This document shows positions 1 to 9,173 of a stretch of DNA of 52,947 nt, piece by piece. This DNA comes from Catenaria anguillulae PL171. Lineage: Eukaryota > Blastocladiomycota > Blastocladiomycetes > Blastocladiales > Catenariaceae. Within the stretch, counting starts at the first letter, position 1; every line of letters starts with the position of its first letter. The notes under the pieces are model-generated. The model saw only the letters and a list, made by a program, of their open reading frames with translations, ran no database searches and had not been told where the DNA came from. The stretch spans positions 1-52,947 of the forward strand of contig MCFL01000171.1 in the NCBI GenBank assembly GCA_002102555.1, written 5' to 3'. The translations under genes and the position numbers were made by a program.

Positions 1-559
1 CAGAGTGAGTGAGAGAAGTGAAGTGAAGTACGCACTTGGGTTACAGTGTCGACAAAAACAGTGTGGCGGATGTGTTTACACTAATGGCGAGTAGGACAGC
101 AATCGCTCGTGGTTGGCTGTGTAGCGGGTCTCGGTCAAGCTTTATGTCGGCAATAGAGTCCAATCAAGGAGCTGTGTCCAGGTAGAAGGTGTGCGGGCAG
201 GCGGGGTCCCTGTGCGTGGATGATAAAACAACGGAAATAAAATGCATCGCATCCCCATCGTCATCTGGTTAGTCATGTGTGAATCGTATTGGTGCGAGTG
301 CATGTGGCAGTGGGTCTCTTTTTTTTTGCAGCGCAGAAGGAAGCAGAAGCACGAAGCGGAGTGCGAAAAGCAGCAACGATCGCAGCGGTATCGCCTTGGC
401 GGTGGATCTAGTGCTGACCGATTGTGAAAAGCGACGAAACGATCGCATGACTTCTTTGGCAACACGGCTGCAGCCCAGCCGCCCGCTGCGCGCGCACACT
501 ATCGATTACCTATAGCGATCCACCTTCCAACGCAACGAAAAATATACACGCGTTGCAAG
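1..559. other. 5' flank of the retrotransposon, no gene seen
   Basis: Only short overlapping reading frames without recognisable protein character occur here. Joined to the sequence after 9173, this stretch rebuilds the empty target site of the retrotransposon. I see no RNA gene or repeat in it. Confidence 0.5.
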
Positions 560-575
560 AGTAACGAGTACCTCT
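560..575. repeat. target-site duplication, left copy (16 bp)
   Basis: The 16-bp sequence AGTAACGAGTACCTCT is repeated perfectly at 9158-9173, directly after a poly(A) tract. Sequences outside the two copies differ. This is the expected signature of target-primed reverse transcription by a LINE. Confidence 0.93.
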
Positions 576-623
576 GTATCGTGAGAGGAACGCCACAGAA
601 TATACTATAGTAGCGCCCACACT

Positions 624-2798
624 ATGAGCAATCCTACTCCCTCCCCAACCTGGCCCCGCCTGTGTGACTCTACTGCCTCGACCCTGCGCGGCTCGAACAC
701 ATTCCCAAGTCGCCCTGAAGGCGCAATCCCAAGTCGCCCTGAAGGCGCAATCCCAAGTCGCCCTGAAGGCGCAACCCTAAGTCGCCCTGAAGGCGCAACC
801 CTAAGTCGCCCTGAAGGCGCAATCCCAAGTCGCCCTGAAGGCGCAATCCCAAGTCGCCCTGAAGGCGCAATCCCAAGTCGCCCTGAAGGCGCAACCCTAA
901 GTCGCCCTGAAGGCGCAAACTCCGAGCTTCAGAGTCACACTGAAACAGCACCCCCGCGGAGTGTTGCCATTGCACGACGGCGCCCGATAGAAGACACGAA
1001 GTACGTAAGCGGAACCGTTAAACCCCCTGATAAAAATGAGAACGTGATCCGTCCCGGCTCTGGCAGGAGCGAGCCAACCGTGACGTGCCGCCTTACATCA
1101 ACAGGTGCAAGTGATCGGACCACTGGACCTCACCGCAGAGACTCTCTGACTTGTAAACGCCTGCTCCAGATGATCGTCCTTCCCACGCTGCACGATGGTG
1201 AGCCTCGTGACAGTTCCCAAGCCCAGTGCCCGATCCACCATGAGTCGTTCTTGAGTGAAGAAACATCAGCTGCGTGCTCACGTGACAATTCCCACGATCT
1301 CGCATTCGTCTCATGCCTCTTGCGCTCACAGCACCCGCCTATAAAGACAGCACCGCCGCGAATCGATGAATGCAGAAGAACTTCAGTCGACTGTCAACCC
1401 GCCCCCCTCTCCACTCTAGCTATTGACCTCCACCCCCCGCGGCCGCCAAAGAACCTGCCTCCTGACACCAACATGACCGATATCGACATGGACGATACCA
1501 CAACCGTTCAACTCGAGACCTGTCTCGCGTACATACCCGCAAAGACCATTCATCACCTGATCGTTTCCGGAGCGGCCTCCAACTTCCTTCAGGTCCAAGC
1601 CATCATCCAAGCGGCTCTGACCTCGACCGTCGTCCTCAAAGACGTGACTCCGCCCGATATGCACGACACAACGGACACGAACGGCTCGCGTGTTGTCGTC
1701 CTCGACTTCGAGACCATGGCCGACCGTGACCTTGCCGTCTCCACCGAGATCTCGTTTACGGGTGGTGTGCTGGAAAAGCTTGAGGGTGTAGACTGTCCGA
1801 CCGTAGTCAACCTCATTACACTTGCGTGGCCAACGATCGAAGACTGGCACGATGCACACTCTATGGTGGTGACGACGCTCCACGGACGCCGGTTTGACTC
1901 GGCCATGCTAACCTTCTTATTATCTACGGTGCCGGACGACGATAACAAGACCTTGATGGTTCGCCAGAGCGGGCAAAAGGCGGACACGATCCCCGGTGAG
2001 GGTCTTGCGGTGGTTTTCTCAGCCAATATGATCGAGGAGCGTGGATTCAGCCCCGACACCATGGTCATCATGCTCCCCAACAAAGCCACCCTGGAAAGGC
2101 TCACTGCCAGGCGCTTCGCGTTGGTTGACAAATCATTTGTACGCATCGACGCTGCCACTGCGTGGTGGCTCATCAACCCGCCCGGCTTCGCTCTCGTGAC
2201 GATCGACAGCGTCCACCCGCGTCTGTCATACCCACAAATCTTCAAGGCGGTGGTGGCCCTCGCAGGCAACGTAGCACCAAACGTCCTCTCTGTCTCCCAA
2301 CCAACTCGAGGCACGGTTGTCGTGACATTGACCTCGCAAACCGACGCAAGCTCGTTTCTGTCGAGCATTAGCCCGAAGTCCCTTGCAGCCAAGCTTGGCG
2401 CTGCAGCCCACATTCGGGTGCCCAAGTCGCCCCAGTGCACCCCAGCCCCGCCCCGACCAACCGAAGCAGTCGAAAAAGTCCGCATGGCCCAAGACTTCAA
2501 CCGGATGCGTCGCAAGCAGCGTGCAGCCAATGCCGCTGCACCGACAAGCGCCCCGCCGAGTTCCTCGTCCGCAACGTCATGCGCGTCGTCACCAGTGACA
2601 CGCCACCTCAAGCGCTCGAGGACAGATCCGGCCGAACATCGGCTCCAGACCCCGACTCCGAGGTCGTCGGCTCGCCAATCACCGTCCCTGTCGTCCTCCG
2701 GACCCCTTCCGCCGCTTAACTTCTCATTCCCGTCCACCTTCTCTAACGCGTCCACTCCGAGCACGACCGCGTCGGCTCAGGGCGCGGACACTGATTGA
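624..2798 (+). CDS. LINE ORF1 protein (RNA-binding/chaperone-type, 724 aa)
   Basis: This is the first ORF of the retrotransposon. Residues 27-98 are nine tandem copies of an eight-residue unit with core SRPEGA. A Ser/Pro/Arg-rich stretch follows, then from about residue 281 a folded-looking region rich in hydrophobic and acidic residues, and a disordered Ala/Ser/Pro C-terminus. I see no CCHC knuckle, so nucleic-acid binding would rest on another fold such as an RRM-like domain, which I infer from family role only. An ATG at about 1473 (MTDIDMDD) starts the folded part and is an alternative start; the 5' repeats may then be leader rather than coding. The stop overlaps the opening of the ORF2 frame by four bases. 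Confidence 0.8.
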   Translation: MSNPTPSPTWPRLCDSTASTLRGSNTFPSRPEGAIPSRPEGAIPSRPEGATLSRPEGATLSRPEGAIPSRPEGAIPSRPEGAIPSRPEGATLSRPEGANSELQSHTETAPPRSVAIARRRPIEDTKYVSGTVKPPDKNENVIRPGSGRSEPTVTCRLTSTGASDRTTGPHRRDSLTCKRLLQMIVLPTLHDGEPRDSSQAQCPIHHESFLSEETSAACSRDNSHDLAFVSCLLRSQHPPIKTAPPRIDECRRTSVDCQPAPLSTLAIDLHPPRPPKNLPPDTNMTDIDMDDTTTVQLETCLAYIPAKTIHHLIVSGAASNFLQVQAIIQAALTSTVVLKDVTPPDMHDTTDTNGSRVVVLDFETMADRDLAVSTEISFTGGVLEKLEGVDCPTVVNLITLAWPTIEDWHDAHSMVVTTLHGRRFDSAMLTFLLSTVPDDDNKTLMVRQSGQKADTIPGEGLAVVFSANMIEERGFSPDTMVIMLPNKATLERLTARRFALVDKSFVRIDAATAWWLINPPGFALVTIDSVHPRLSYPQIFKAVVALAGNVAPNVLSVSQPTRGTVVVTLTSQTDASSFLSSISPKSLAAKLGAAAHIRVPKSPQCTPAPPRPTEAVEKVRMAQDFNRMRRKQRAANAAAPTSAPPSSSSATSCASSPVTRHLKRSRTDPAEHRLQTPTPRSSARQSPSLSSSGPLPPLNFSFPSTFSNASTPSTTASAQGADTD
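702..917 (+). repeat. nine-copy 24-bp tandem repeat at the LINE 5' end
   Basis: Nine uninterrupted 24-bp units each encode xxSRPEGA, where xx is FP, IP or TL. Units differ only at the codons for the first two residues. The array lies about 130 bp from the 5' end of the element. Position and period recall promoter monomers at the 5' end of some LINEs, but here it keeps an open frame. Confidence 0.95.
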
Positions 2799-5700
2799 GA
2801 CCGAGGCGTGCCGTTTCCTGGTCGGCACAACCACACCCGCAACCAGGTGCTCGTCAATTTGTTGAGTGCTGTGTCGTTTCTTTTTTCCGTGCTTCCTGTA
2901 TCGTCTTCTTGCTACTCTGTCTCGTTCTTCTCACCTGCATTTTCTTTTCTCGTTTTCCTTGCCGTCGTGTGAGATTGTTTCCGGCACGAGTGAACGTGCC
3001 CCCATCTTGCCACCTGTCGCTTGTCTTATATATTTATTTGACCTTGGCCGTACTCAACATGTTACATGCAGCAGAGTTGTCCCGACACAGCTGGGTTACC
3101 TCGCCTCAGTTCGTCACTGTAAACACACGTGGGTCTGGCAACCACCGCATTGACGCGGTCATCACGGATTTGGCGAAAAGGTCAGGCTCGCTGGAAGACT
3201 CTCTCGCCTGTACATTCTATGTAACAACGGAGACAAAATCCGATTCCAAGCATGACCTGACTGAAGGACTACAGGCCCACACAGGGTCGGTCTCGACACA
3301 CCACCCGCTCCGCCCAAATGGGTCAGGTCTCCGCATAACCTATCCAATTTCAGCCGAGAAACACATGTCGAGTATGGGGGAGGTGACTGGATACCTGCTG
3401 GCAAAACGATTCAACCGGTCTGCAAACCTACTCCATGACATTGTCATAGTCGGCATCTACTGGCCGAACGACGACCAGCAGCGGATTCACACCAACATGA
3501 TATCTCAGACCCGCGAAGACATTCTTACCGTGCTGCGCGCCATCCTCGAGCAATGGGAACAAGAGCAGTTCCTTCTTGTCGTCGCCGGCGATTTCAACGC
3601 TGTTAACAACCCCTCACGTGACCGAGCATACGACGGCCGAGTGCCGCCAACCCTGGAAGCACCCGAGTCAGACCTTTTCCCGCTCCTCGAGCACTATGAC
3701 ATGCGAGACATTGCCCTCGAGCACGCCCTCGAGCACGACGAGCAGCCGCCGCCCACCTTCTTCGTCTCTCGTGACGGCGTCATGAAGCCTGTCAGCCGCA
3801 TCGACTACCTCTACACATCGCCAAATCTCGTGCCCTACAACACAGGCACACTCACCGTCAAACCGTCCTGGCCCTACAACCTCGACCACGCCGCCGTCTC
3901 GGCTTCCTTCGACCTTACGCCCATCACTGACCCGAGCCTCGTTGACGCCCTCCGCGATGGCAAGCAGCGCAGTCAGCGAATCGTGATCACGGAACCGGAA
4001 CCAGGCAAATCTGAGCAGCTCACCCACTACCAACACGCAGTCGAGGCCAAATTCCGACAGCCGGACAATGCCGAGCTCCTCAACAACGACACGGGTCTCG
4101 ACATCAACGAACGTTGCCGCCGTGTGGAAAAGATCATGCTGTCGTCGGCCCTGGATCACCTCCCCAAAGTCAAGAAGGGAGGAGCGAAACCACCGCCACC
4201 TCCCGAAGCGCACCCCTTCCTCTCCCGAGTGGTACGACTCTGCGCACTTGCCGAAGACTTCTCCCGCTCTGGTCCATTCATCCGGCGGACTGACGTCATT
4301 TCCAAAATCTCCGACCTCTGCCACGAATCGGTTCTGCCATCGTGGAGGAAAAATGCTGACATTGACCGAGCAATCACGCCCCTATCCGCCGCGAACATGG
4401 CGCTCATTGCTGCCCGCTTCCACCAAACCGCATTTCACAGATACGAAGACGAGTCTACCCGCGATCGTGTCGACAAATACCTTCAAAAGCACACTCACCT
4501 CTTCCAGCACAATCTGCGTAGCCTCCTCCCACGCATCCTCAACAAGCCTCGAGTCCCGCTCAACATCAACTGGGTCCATGTCGAGCGCGACGGCCACCGA
4601 AAACCCTCAGTCCTCCCCGACGACGTCCTCGGCGGAATACGTGCGCAAGCCAATGACCAGTTCGGTGACAAGGGCGTGCCAGATTTCGACGCCAACGCAA
4701 GTGACGCCATGCGACAGGAATACGAGCCCGGTCCCCACGAGGAGGCCTTCGCCGGCATTCTCGACCCACCCACGCACGCCGACGTCACGCAAAAAATCCA
4801 GCAGCTCAACCTCAAGAAAGCGAGCGGCCCGTCCGGTATCTCTGGCCTACTCTGGAAACATGCTGGCGACGGCGCAGCCTTGGCCCTCACCTGCATCATT
4901 CGCCAATGTTTCACCGAGCGCCAACTGCCCCAGCACTGGAAACACGCCAACATCTACTGCACACCCAAGACCGACAAACCCTTTGGCGGCGACATCACCA
5001 AGGATGCCCGACCCATTGCACTACTCGAGGTCGCCTTCAAACTCACGATGAGCTTCTTTACGGAGCGGCTCACGACCACCATCCAAGAGCACTCTATCCT
5101 CAAGGGCGCCAACACCTCTGTCCTCCCTGGCACGTCCACCGATACCGTCATCGCGTGCACCAACGCCGCCATCGCGTCAGCCAACGTCACGGGCAAACCG
5201 CTCTATATTCTCCACGAGGACAAATCCAAGGCATTCGACACTATCCCCTTTGCTTCCCTCGAGCGCTCCCTCCGCCGGATTGCCCTCCCCGAGCCGGCCA
5301 TTCGTTTCTATGTTGACGGCATCCTCCGCAACCGCACTGCCAGCATCATCACCGCATACGGCCCAACAGATCCATTTGACATTGGACGAGGCGTGCCCCA
5401 GGGCGCCGTGGAATCACCCATCATGTGGAACATCTTCTACGACCCGCTCATCTGTCTCCTTGATAGACACACGGCTGGGGCTGACGTCTCCCTGTCACCT
5501 CCGTCTCCCCCCTGCGGCAACGACCCTCGTCCACGAGTTGTACACCGCCTTGTCCTCCACGGGAAAGCATTTGTTGACGACCTCACGATCTTTGCGTCAT
5601 CTCCAGAAGACCTACAAAAGGCCGCCGACTTGGTCAGCGAGTTCAACCACCTGCACTGCATCAAGTCGAATCCGTCCAAGTCCACCGTCATGGCCGTCAA

Positions 5701-8700
5701 TCATCCACCCAAGAGGAACTTGCCGCCCATCACCGTCACGGTTACAAGTCAGCAAGGCGAGCGGATGCCGGTTCCGATCCGAGTCGCTGACAAGGATGAA
5801 TCCATCCGAAGCTTGGGCGTGTTCTACTCGGCAAGAGGCAACGGCAAGGCCGCGCACAAGGCGATCATGGACATCTTTGACCACAACCTACCGCTCCTGG
5901 ATAGCAAACGCATGACCTCAGATACGTTTGCCTACATTATCAATAATGTCATCATCCCCCAGTTTCTGTATCGGTGCAAAAACTATATACCACCCTTGTC
6001 ATTAATGGTACAAATTGATGCAAAGATCAGAGCCATTTGGCGTAGGAAGATGAGGCTCATGCGCGGAACACCCTCAGTGCTCATACACTCTCATGACATT
6101 GGTGGCATAGATGAACTAGCACCACGGCTCGCCCGACAACTCGCGGTCGAGATGGCCATCGGCATGACTGATGGCGGCGTGCTGGGCGACGCTTGGCGCG
6201 TGTCTATCGCTGCGCTTCAACACAAGATTGGCTCGCCCGTGTTTCCCTTCCATCTCACGGCATCGACCTGCTCAGTCAAAGTGTCCCATAATTGGCTTGG
6301 CGAAGCAATCCCATTGCTCCGCAGGTATCACCTCACTTATGAGTATGCTGACATTGCCCCGCCGTGCGACCCGACCAACCCATCAATCATTGAATGTGTC
6401 CCATGGCCCATGATACAGGAAAACGCTGTGCTGATGGCGCGACATGGCCTGCTCTACGTTTCGCAGTTACTTGACTCGGACTGCCAGTTTATGAGTTGGG
6501 ACGCGGTTCGCACAACAATCTTCCCTCGATTGAAACGCAAGAGCCTCTCCCCGGATTGGTACGGCAATCTCGTCCGAGCCATCAAGGCTTCTCATCCGCC
6601 CTCCCCTCTCACCTGGATTGCCGGGGACGTTGAAACCCTCAGACCTGACATTGACCTTGACTATTGTACTGACGCCATCACATGCTGCGATGTGAACGAC
6701 CACCCGGACCTCAACCGTTTACCAACGGACCTCAAGTTAGCTGGCGGAATCGTCGCATTCCATCCACCATGGCAACTCGACACTGAGACGAGCGAGCCGT
6801 ACCTCGGTGTGATATCTGGTTATGGCGTTGGGCGCAACAGAAACTCTCCATTACTCCGGATCCGTCATGTCAAATACAGCCGCACACGAGGACACAAAGC
6901 AATCTACGAGCAGTGCTCAGGCTGCCTCCCAGGCTGCGGCAACGTCTGCGAGTTTTGGGTTAACATCCATCGGTGTGCGTCTGCGAAAGCAGGTGAAAAT
7001 GGAAACGTTATGAACATTCGGAGTTGGAATTCAGCCGTGCGCAAGACACTCTGTAACACGACTGTGGAAACAGACAGCACGGGACCGCTCCTGGCCGCCG
7101 ACCTGCTCGGAGGACTGTGTGGTGACCGCACCCTCGCTGCCCATGGCGCGCTGACAGAACCACCGCCAGACCCGCCCCGACTCTCGTTGAGTTTGATTAT
7201 GGATGACAACCTCGTCTTGAACGCAGCGGCCATCTTTGAAAACCTCGCGTTCCACAACCCAGCAATGGTAAACGACACTGTCACACTGGGCGACCCGCTT
7301 GGACCCTCGCTTGACGACATTGACTGCTTCACTCCCAACAGCCGGGGCGGGCTAATTGAGGCGTGGTCGGACGGCTCGCTGCGCCACCCCACGTACCGCT
7401 CACAGCACCGCACCATGTACGGCTCGAACCTCCCCGGCGAACGTACTCTCGAGAACCAGATCCCCGGCGTGGGTGGTTTCTCAGTAATCTTTCCCAACGT
7501 CAGTGTCCTCGGAGATGCGTTGAGGCGACCTATCCTCGCCATCTCAGGCCGTGTACCTTGTGGCGACATGTCCAGTTACTACGCAGAACACCTCGGAGTC
7601 ATGGCCGCCGTCGCAGCGTGCCCAAAGGGCCAGCAGCTCCGCGTCTGGCTCGATAACCAGGCCGTCGTCAACGCGTCACGAACGATGCTAAACCCGCGGA
7701 CAGCACGTTACGCCCTGCGCTCTTCATGCCCGCGTGAGTGGGCGACTATTCGCTCTTTGGTTGCATTAAAGGAACTAACACTGACCCTCGAGTGGGTCCG
7801 CGGCCACAGCGGCGAGCTACACAACGAGATCGCAGACAAGTGCGCCGGCCAATTCGATGCGGACTCACCGCGTGTCATATTGTCTCCAGCACTCCTTAAA
7901 ACACTAGATATACCAACGGTGCTGTTCCGCGGCATTCCCATGTCCTTAGACCCGTCCCGGCTCATCAATCTCGTGACCCAACACCGATGGCGCACCACGT
8001 TGCCGCCCAAGCTCAAGCTCGGCTATGCTGGAGAGGCTATCGACATCGATCTCTTTGCCTATCACTACCACGGCAAACGGTCCTTTGCCAAAAACTCTCG
8101 CCTCACATCATATGAGCTGGATGCCAAACGCCGATTTGTCCTCAAGGTCGTGAGCAGCCTCCTTCCCACGGCAGAGCACAAGCACCGTTTCTATGGCACG
8201 AGCTCACCGTACTGCCCAGTCTGCCTACAACACGGAAGACAAGTCTTCGACGACATTGAGCATGCGCTGGAATGTGAAATCAACGAACAGATGGGCGGGC
8301 CGCCAATAGCGCCAAAGCTGCGGTGGTCGTTCTATGAATACCTTAGCCGGAGGAACATACTCAATGAGACACTGGATCAGATTACAGAGCTAGGTGGCAA
8401 GGAAGGCTCACCGTCGGGCAGAGGATCAACGCTTTCCCTCTTCGCACTAGAACGAGTTGAATGGCTCCCATTGCAGGAACTGGCGTGCGGTATGCTCAAT
8501 GTTACAGTACGTGAAAAGATTGGCCTCCATATGGCCGAACTATACAGAATGAATCAAGATAAAGATCACTACCAGATGGCGAAAAGATGGACGGCAGCGA
8601 CAGTCTTTGTCTGCAGCAACATACTGTTCACGGACGTATGGAAGGAACGATGCAAGAGGATTGCCAATATCCCACAAACTCTGCCGCAACAGGAACGAGC

Positions 8701-8959
8701 CAGCAACGATCCTCAACGGCGACAGCCCACAGAGCGAGATCCCACACAAGCTGGTGTGTGCCCAACATGCCTCGAGCAACTCGACCGACCTGCCTCCTGC
8801 TGTGCAAATGACGCTACCTTCCGCCAACCAGCGACATGGAGAGTCAGCGGAGACTATCTCTTTCTGACACATTTATTCATGGACACACACGTATGGCGAC
8901 CACAAATCACCTACCTTACATACCCGAAACCCCCTGACGATCCGCCCGACGGGGCGTGA
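2795..8959 (+). CDS. LINE ORF2 polyprotein: endonuclease, reverse transcriptase, RNase H, zinc knuckle
   Basis: The frame opens with TTG at 2795, just after an in-frame TGA, and the first ATG is codon 89 (3059-3061), the more likely start. Numbering from 2795: an exonuclease-endonuclease-phosphatase domain spans about 105-370, with catalytic Glu in TTETK (146), GDFN (265-268) and an LDH triad for the terminal Asp-His. Reverse transcriptase spans about 660-960, with fingers motif KKASGPSG, palm SKAFDT and active site FVDD (926-929). RNase H spans about 1515-1690 with D1526, E1598, D1620 and D1681 all present, plus the HSGELHNE helix. A CPVC...H...C knuckle lies at 1807-1827. All catalytic residues are intact, so it should nick target DNA, copy its RNA and degrade the RNA strand. 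Confidence 0.95.
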   Translation: MRPRRAVSWSAQPHPQPGARQFVECCVVSFFRASCIVFLLLCLVLLTCIFFSRFPCRRVRLFPARVNVPPSCHLSLVLYIYLTLAVLNMLHAAELSRHSWVTSPQFVTVNTRGSGNHRIDAVITDLAKRSGSLEDSLACTFYVTTETKSDSKHDLTEGLQAHTGSVSTHHPLRPNGSGLRITYPISAEKHMSSMGEVTGYLLAKRFNRSANLLHDIVIVGIYWPNDDQQRIHTNMISQTREDILTVLRAILEQWEQEQFLLVVAGDFNAVNNPSRDRAYDGRVPPTLEAPESDLFPLLEHYDMRDIALEHALEHDEQPPPTFFVSRDGVMKPVSRIDYLYTSPNLVPYNTGTLTVKPSWPYNLDHAAVSASFDLTPITDPSLVDALRDGKQRSQRIVITEPEPGKSEQLTHYQHAVEAKFRQPDNAELLNNDTGLDINERCRRVEKIMLSSALDHLPKVKKGGAKPPPPPEAHPFLSRVVRLCALAEDFSRSGPFIRRTDVISKISDLCHESVLPSWRKNADIDRAITPLSAANMALIAARFHQTAFHRYEDESTRDRVDKYLQKHTHLFQHNLRSLLPRILNKPRVPLNINWVHVERDGHRKPSVLPDDVLGGIRAQANDQFGDKGVPDFDANASDAMRQEYEPGPHEEAFAGILDPPTHADVTQKIQQLNLKKASGPSGISGLLWKHAGDGAALALTCIIRQCFTERQLPQHWKHANIYCTPKTDKPFGGDITKDARPIALLEVAFKLTMSFFTERLTTTIQEHSILKGANTSVLPGTSTDTVIACTNAAIASANVTGKPLYILHEDKSKAFDTIPFASLERSLRRIALPEPAIRFYVDGILRNRTASIITAYGPTDPFDIGRGVPQGAVESPIMWNIFYDPLICLLDRHTAGADVSLSPPSPPCGNDPRPRVVHRLVLHGKAFVDDLTIFASSPEDLQKAADLVSEFNHLHCIKSNPSKSTVMAVNHPPKRNLPPITVTVTSQQGERMPVPIRVADKDESIRSLGVFYSARGNGKAAHKAIMDIFDHNLPLLDSKRMTSDTFAYIINNVIIPQFLYRCKNYIPPLSLMVQIDAKIRAIWRRKMRLMRGTPSVLIHSHDIGGIDELAPRLARQLAVEMAIGMTDGGVLGDAWRVSIAALQHKIGSPVFPFHLTASTCSVKVSHNWLGEAIPLLRRYHLTYEYADIAPPCDPTNPSIIECVPWPMIQENAVLMARHGLLYVSQLLDSDCQFMSWDAVRTTIFPRLKRKSLSPDWYGNLVRAIKASHPPSPLTWIAGDVETLRPDIDLDYCTDAITCCDVNDHPDLNRLPTDLKLAGGIVAFHPPWQLDTETSEPYLGVISGYGVGRNRNSPLLRIRHVKYSRTRGHKAIYEQCSGCLPGCGNVCEFWVNIHRCASAKAGENGNVMNIRSWNSAVRKTLCNTTVETDSTGPLLAADLLGGLCGDRTLAAHGALTEPPPDPPRLSLSLIMDDNLVLNAAAIFENLAFHNPAMVNDTVTLGDPLGPSLDDIDCFTPNSRGGLIEAWSDGSLRHPTYRSQHRTMYGSNLPGERTLENQIPGVGGFSVIFPNVSVLGDALRRPILAISGRVPCGDMSSYYAEHLGVMAAVAACPKGQQLRVWLDNQAVVNASRTMLNPRTARYALRSSCPREWATIRSLVALKELTLTLEWVRGHSGELHNEIADKCAGQFDADSPRVILSPALLKTLDIPTVLFRGIPMSLDPSRLINLVTQHRWRTTLPPKLKLGYAGEAIDIDLFAYHYHGKRSFAKNSRLTSYELDAKRRFVLKVVSSLLPTAEHKHRFYGTSSPYCPVCLQHGRQVFDDIEHALECEINEQMGGPPIAPKLRWSFYEYLSRRNILNETLDQITELGGKEGSPSGRGSTLSLFALERVEWLPLQELACGMLNVTVREKIGLHMAELYRMNQDKDHYQMAKRWTAATVFVCSNILFTDVWKERCKRIANIPQTLPQQERASNDPQRRQPTERDPTQAGVCPTCLEQLDRPASCCANDATFRQPATWRVSGDYLFLTHLFMDTHVWRPQITYLTYPKPPDDPPDGA

Positions 8960-9143
8960 CGCCTCGACCTCGGAACTGGTATAATGGTTGGGATAGTGTA
9001 CTTTCGGGTTTTGATTTGGTTTGTGTTCAGCAGGTGGTAGGCGAGGGTAATTGCCCGTGTGGATGATGAGGCGGCTGCGCGTGGGTGTAGCTGTCTCGGA
9101 CCGCCGGCATGCCTTTGTCCTTCCGTGCTTCGGCCCTGCTGCC

Positions 9144-9158
9144 AAAAAAAAAAAAAAA
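9144..9158 (+). other. poly(A) tail of the LINE
   Basis: Fifteen consecutive A residues end the element and abut the right target-site duplication. The last A may belong to either. Confidence 0.95.
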
Positions 9159-9173
9159 GTAACGAGTACCTCT
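9158..9173. repeat. target-site duplication, right copy (16 bp)
   Basis: Perfect copy of 560-575. It begins immediately after the poly(A) tail. Confidence 0.93.

Larger units (their letters stand above)
576..9157 (+). mobile_element. full-length non-LTR retrotransposon (LINE), two ORFs, poly(A) tail
   Basis: The element is about 8.58 kb, bounded by a perfect 16-bp target-site duplication. It has a 48-bp 5' leader, ORF1 (624-2798), a pyrimidine-rich junction, ORF2 (ending 8959), a roughly 185-bp 3' UTR and a poly(A) tail at 9144-9158 whose last A is shared with the duplication. ORF2 carries an AP-type endonuclease, reverse transcriptase with an FVDD active site, an RNase H domain and a C-terminal zinc knuckle. 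That order is known from the I/Tad-like RNase H-bearing LINE groups; the exact clade is not determined. Both ORFs are uninterrupted and the duplication is unmutated, so the insertion looks recent and possibly still competent. Confidence 0.95.

Noticed and set aside
702-917. CRISPR array
   Set aside because: The repeats are contiguous without spacers and encode a peptide repeat in a eukaryotic retrotransposon.
1589-2764. 391-codon frame on the minus strand inside LINE ORF1
   Set aside because: Antisense shadow of a GC-rich coding region; no motif, and the plus frame explains the sequence.
2876-3058. Signal peptide or membrane helix at the start of LINE ORF2
   Set aside because: The hydrophobic residues come from a pyrimidine-rich tract upstream of the first ATG and are probably not part of the protein.
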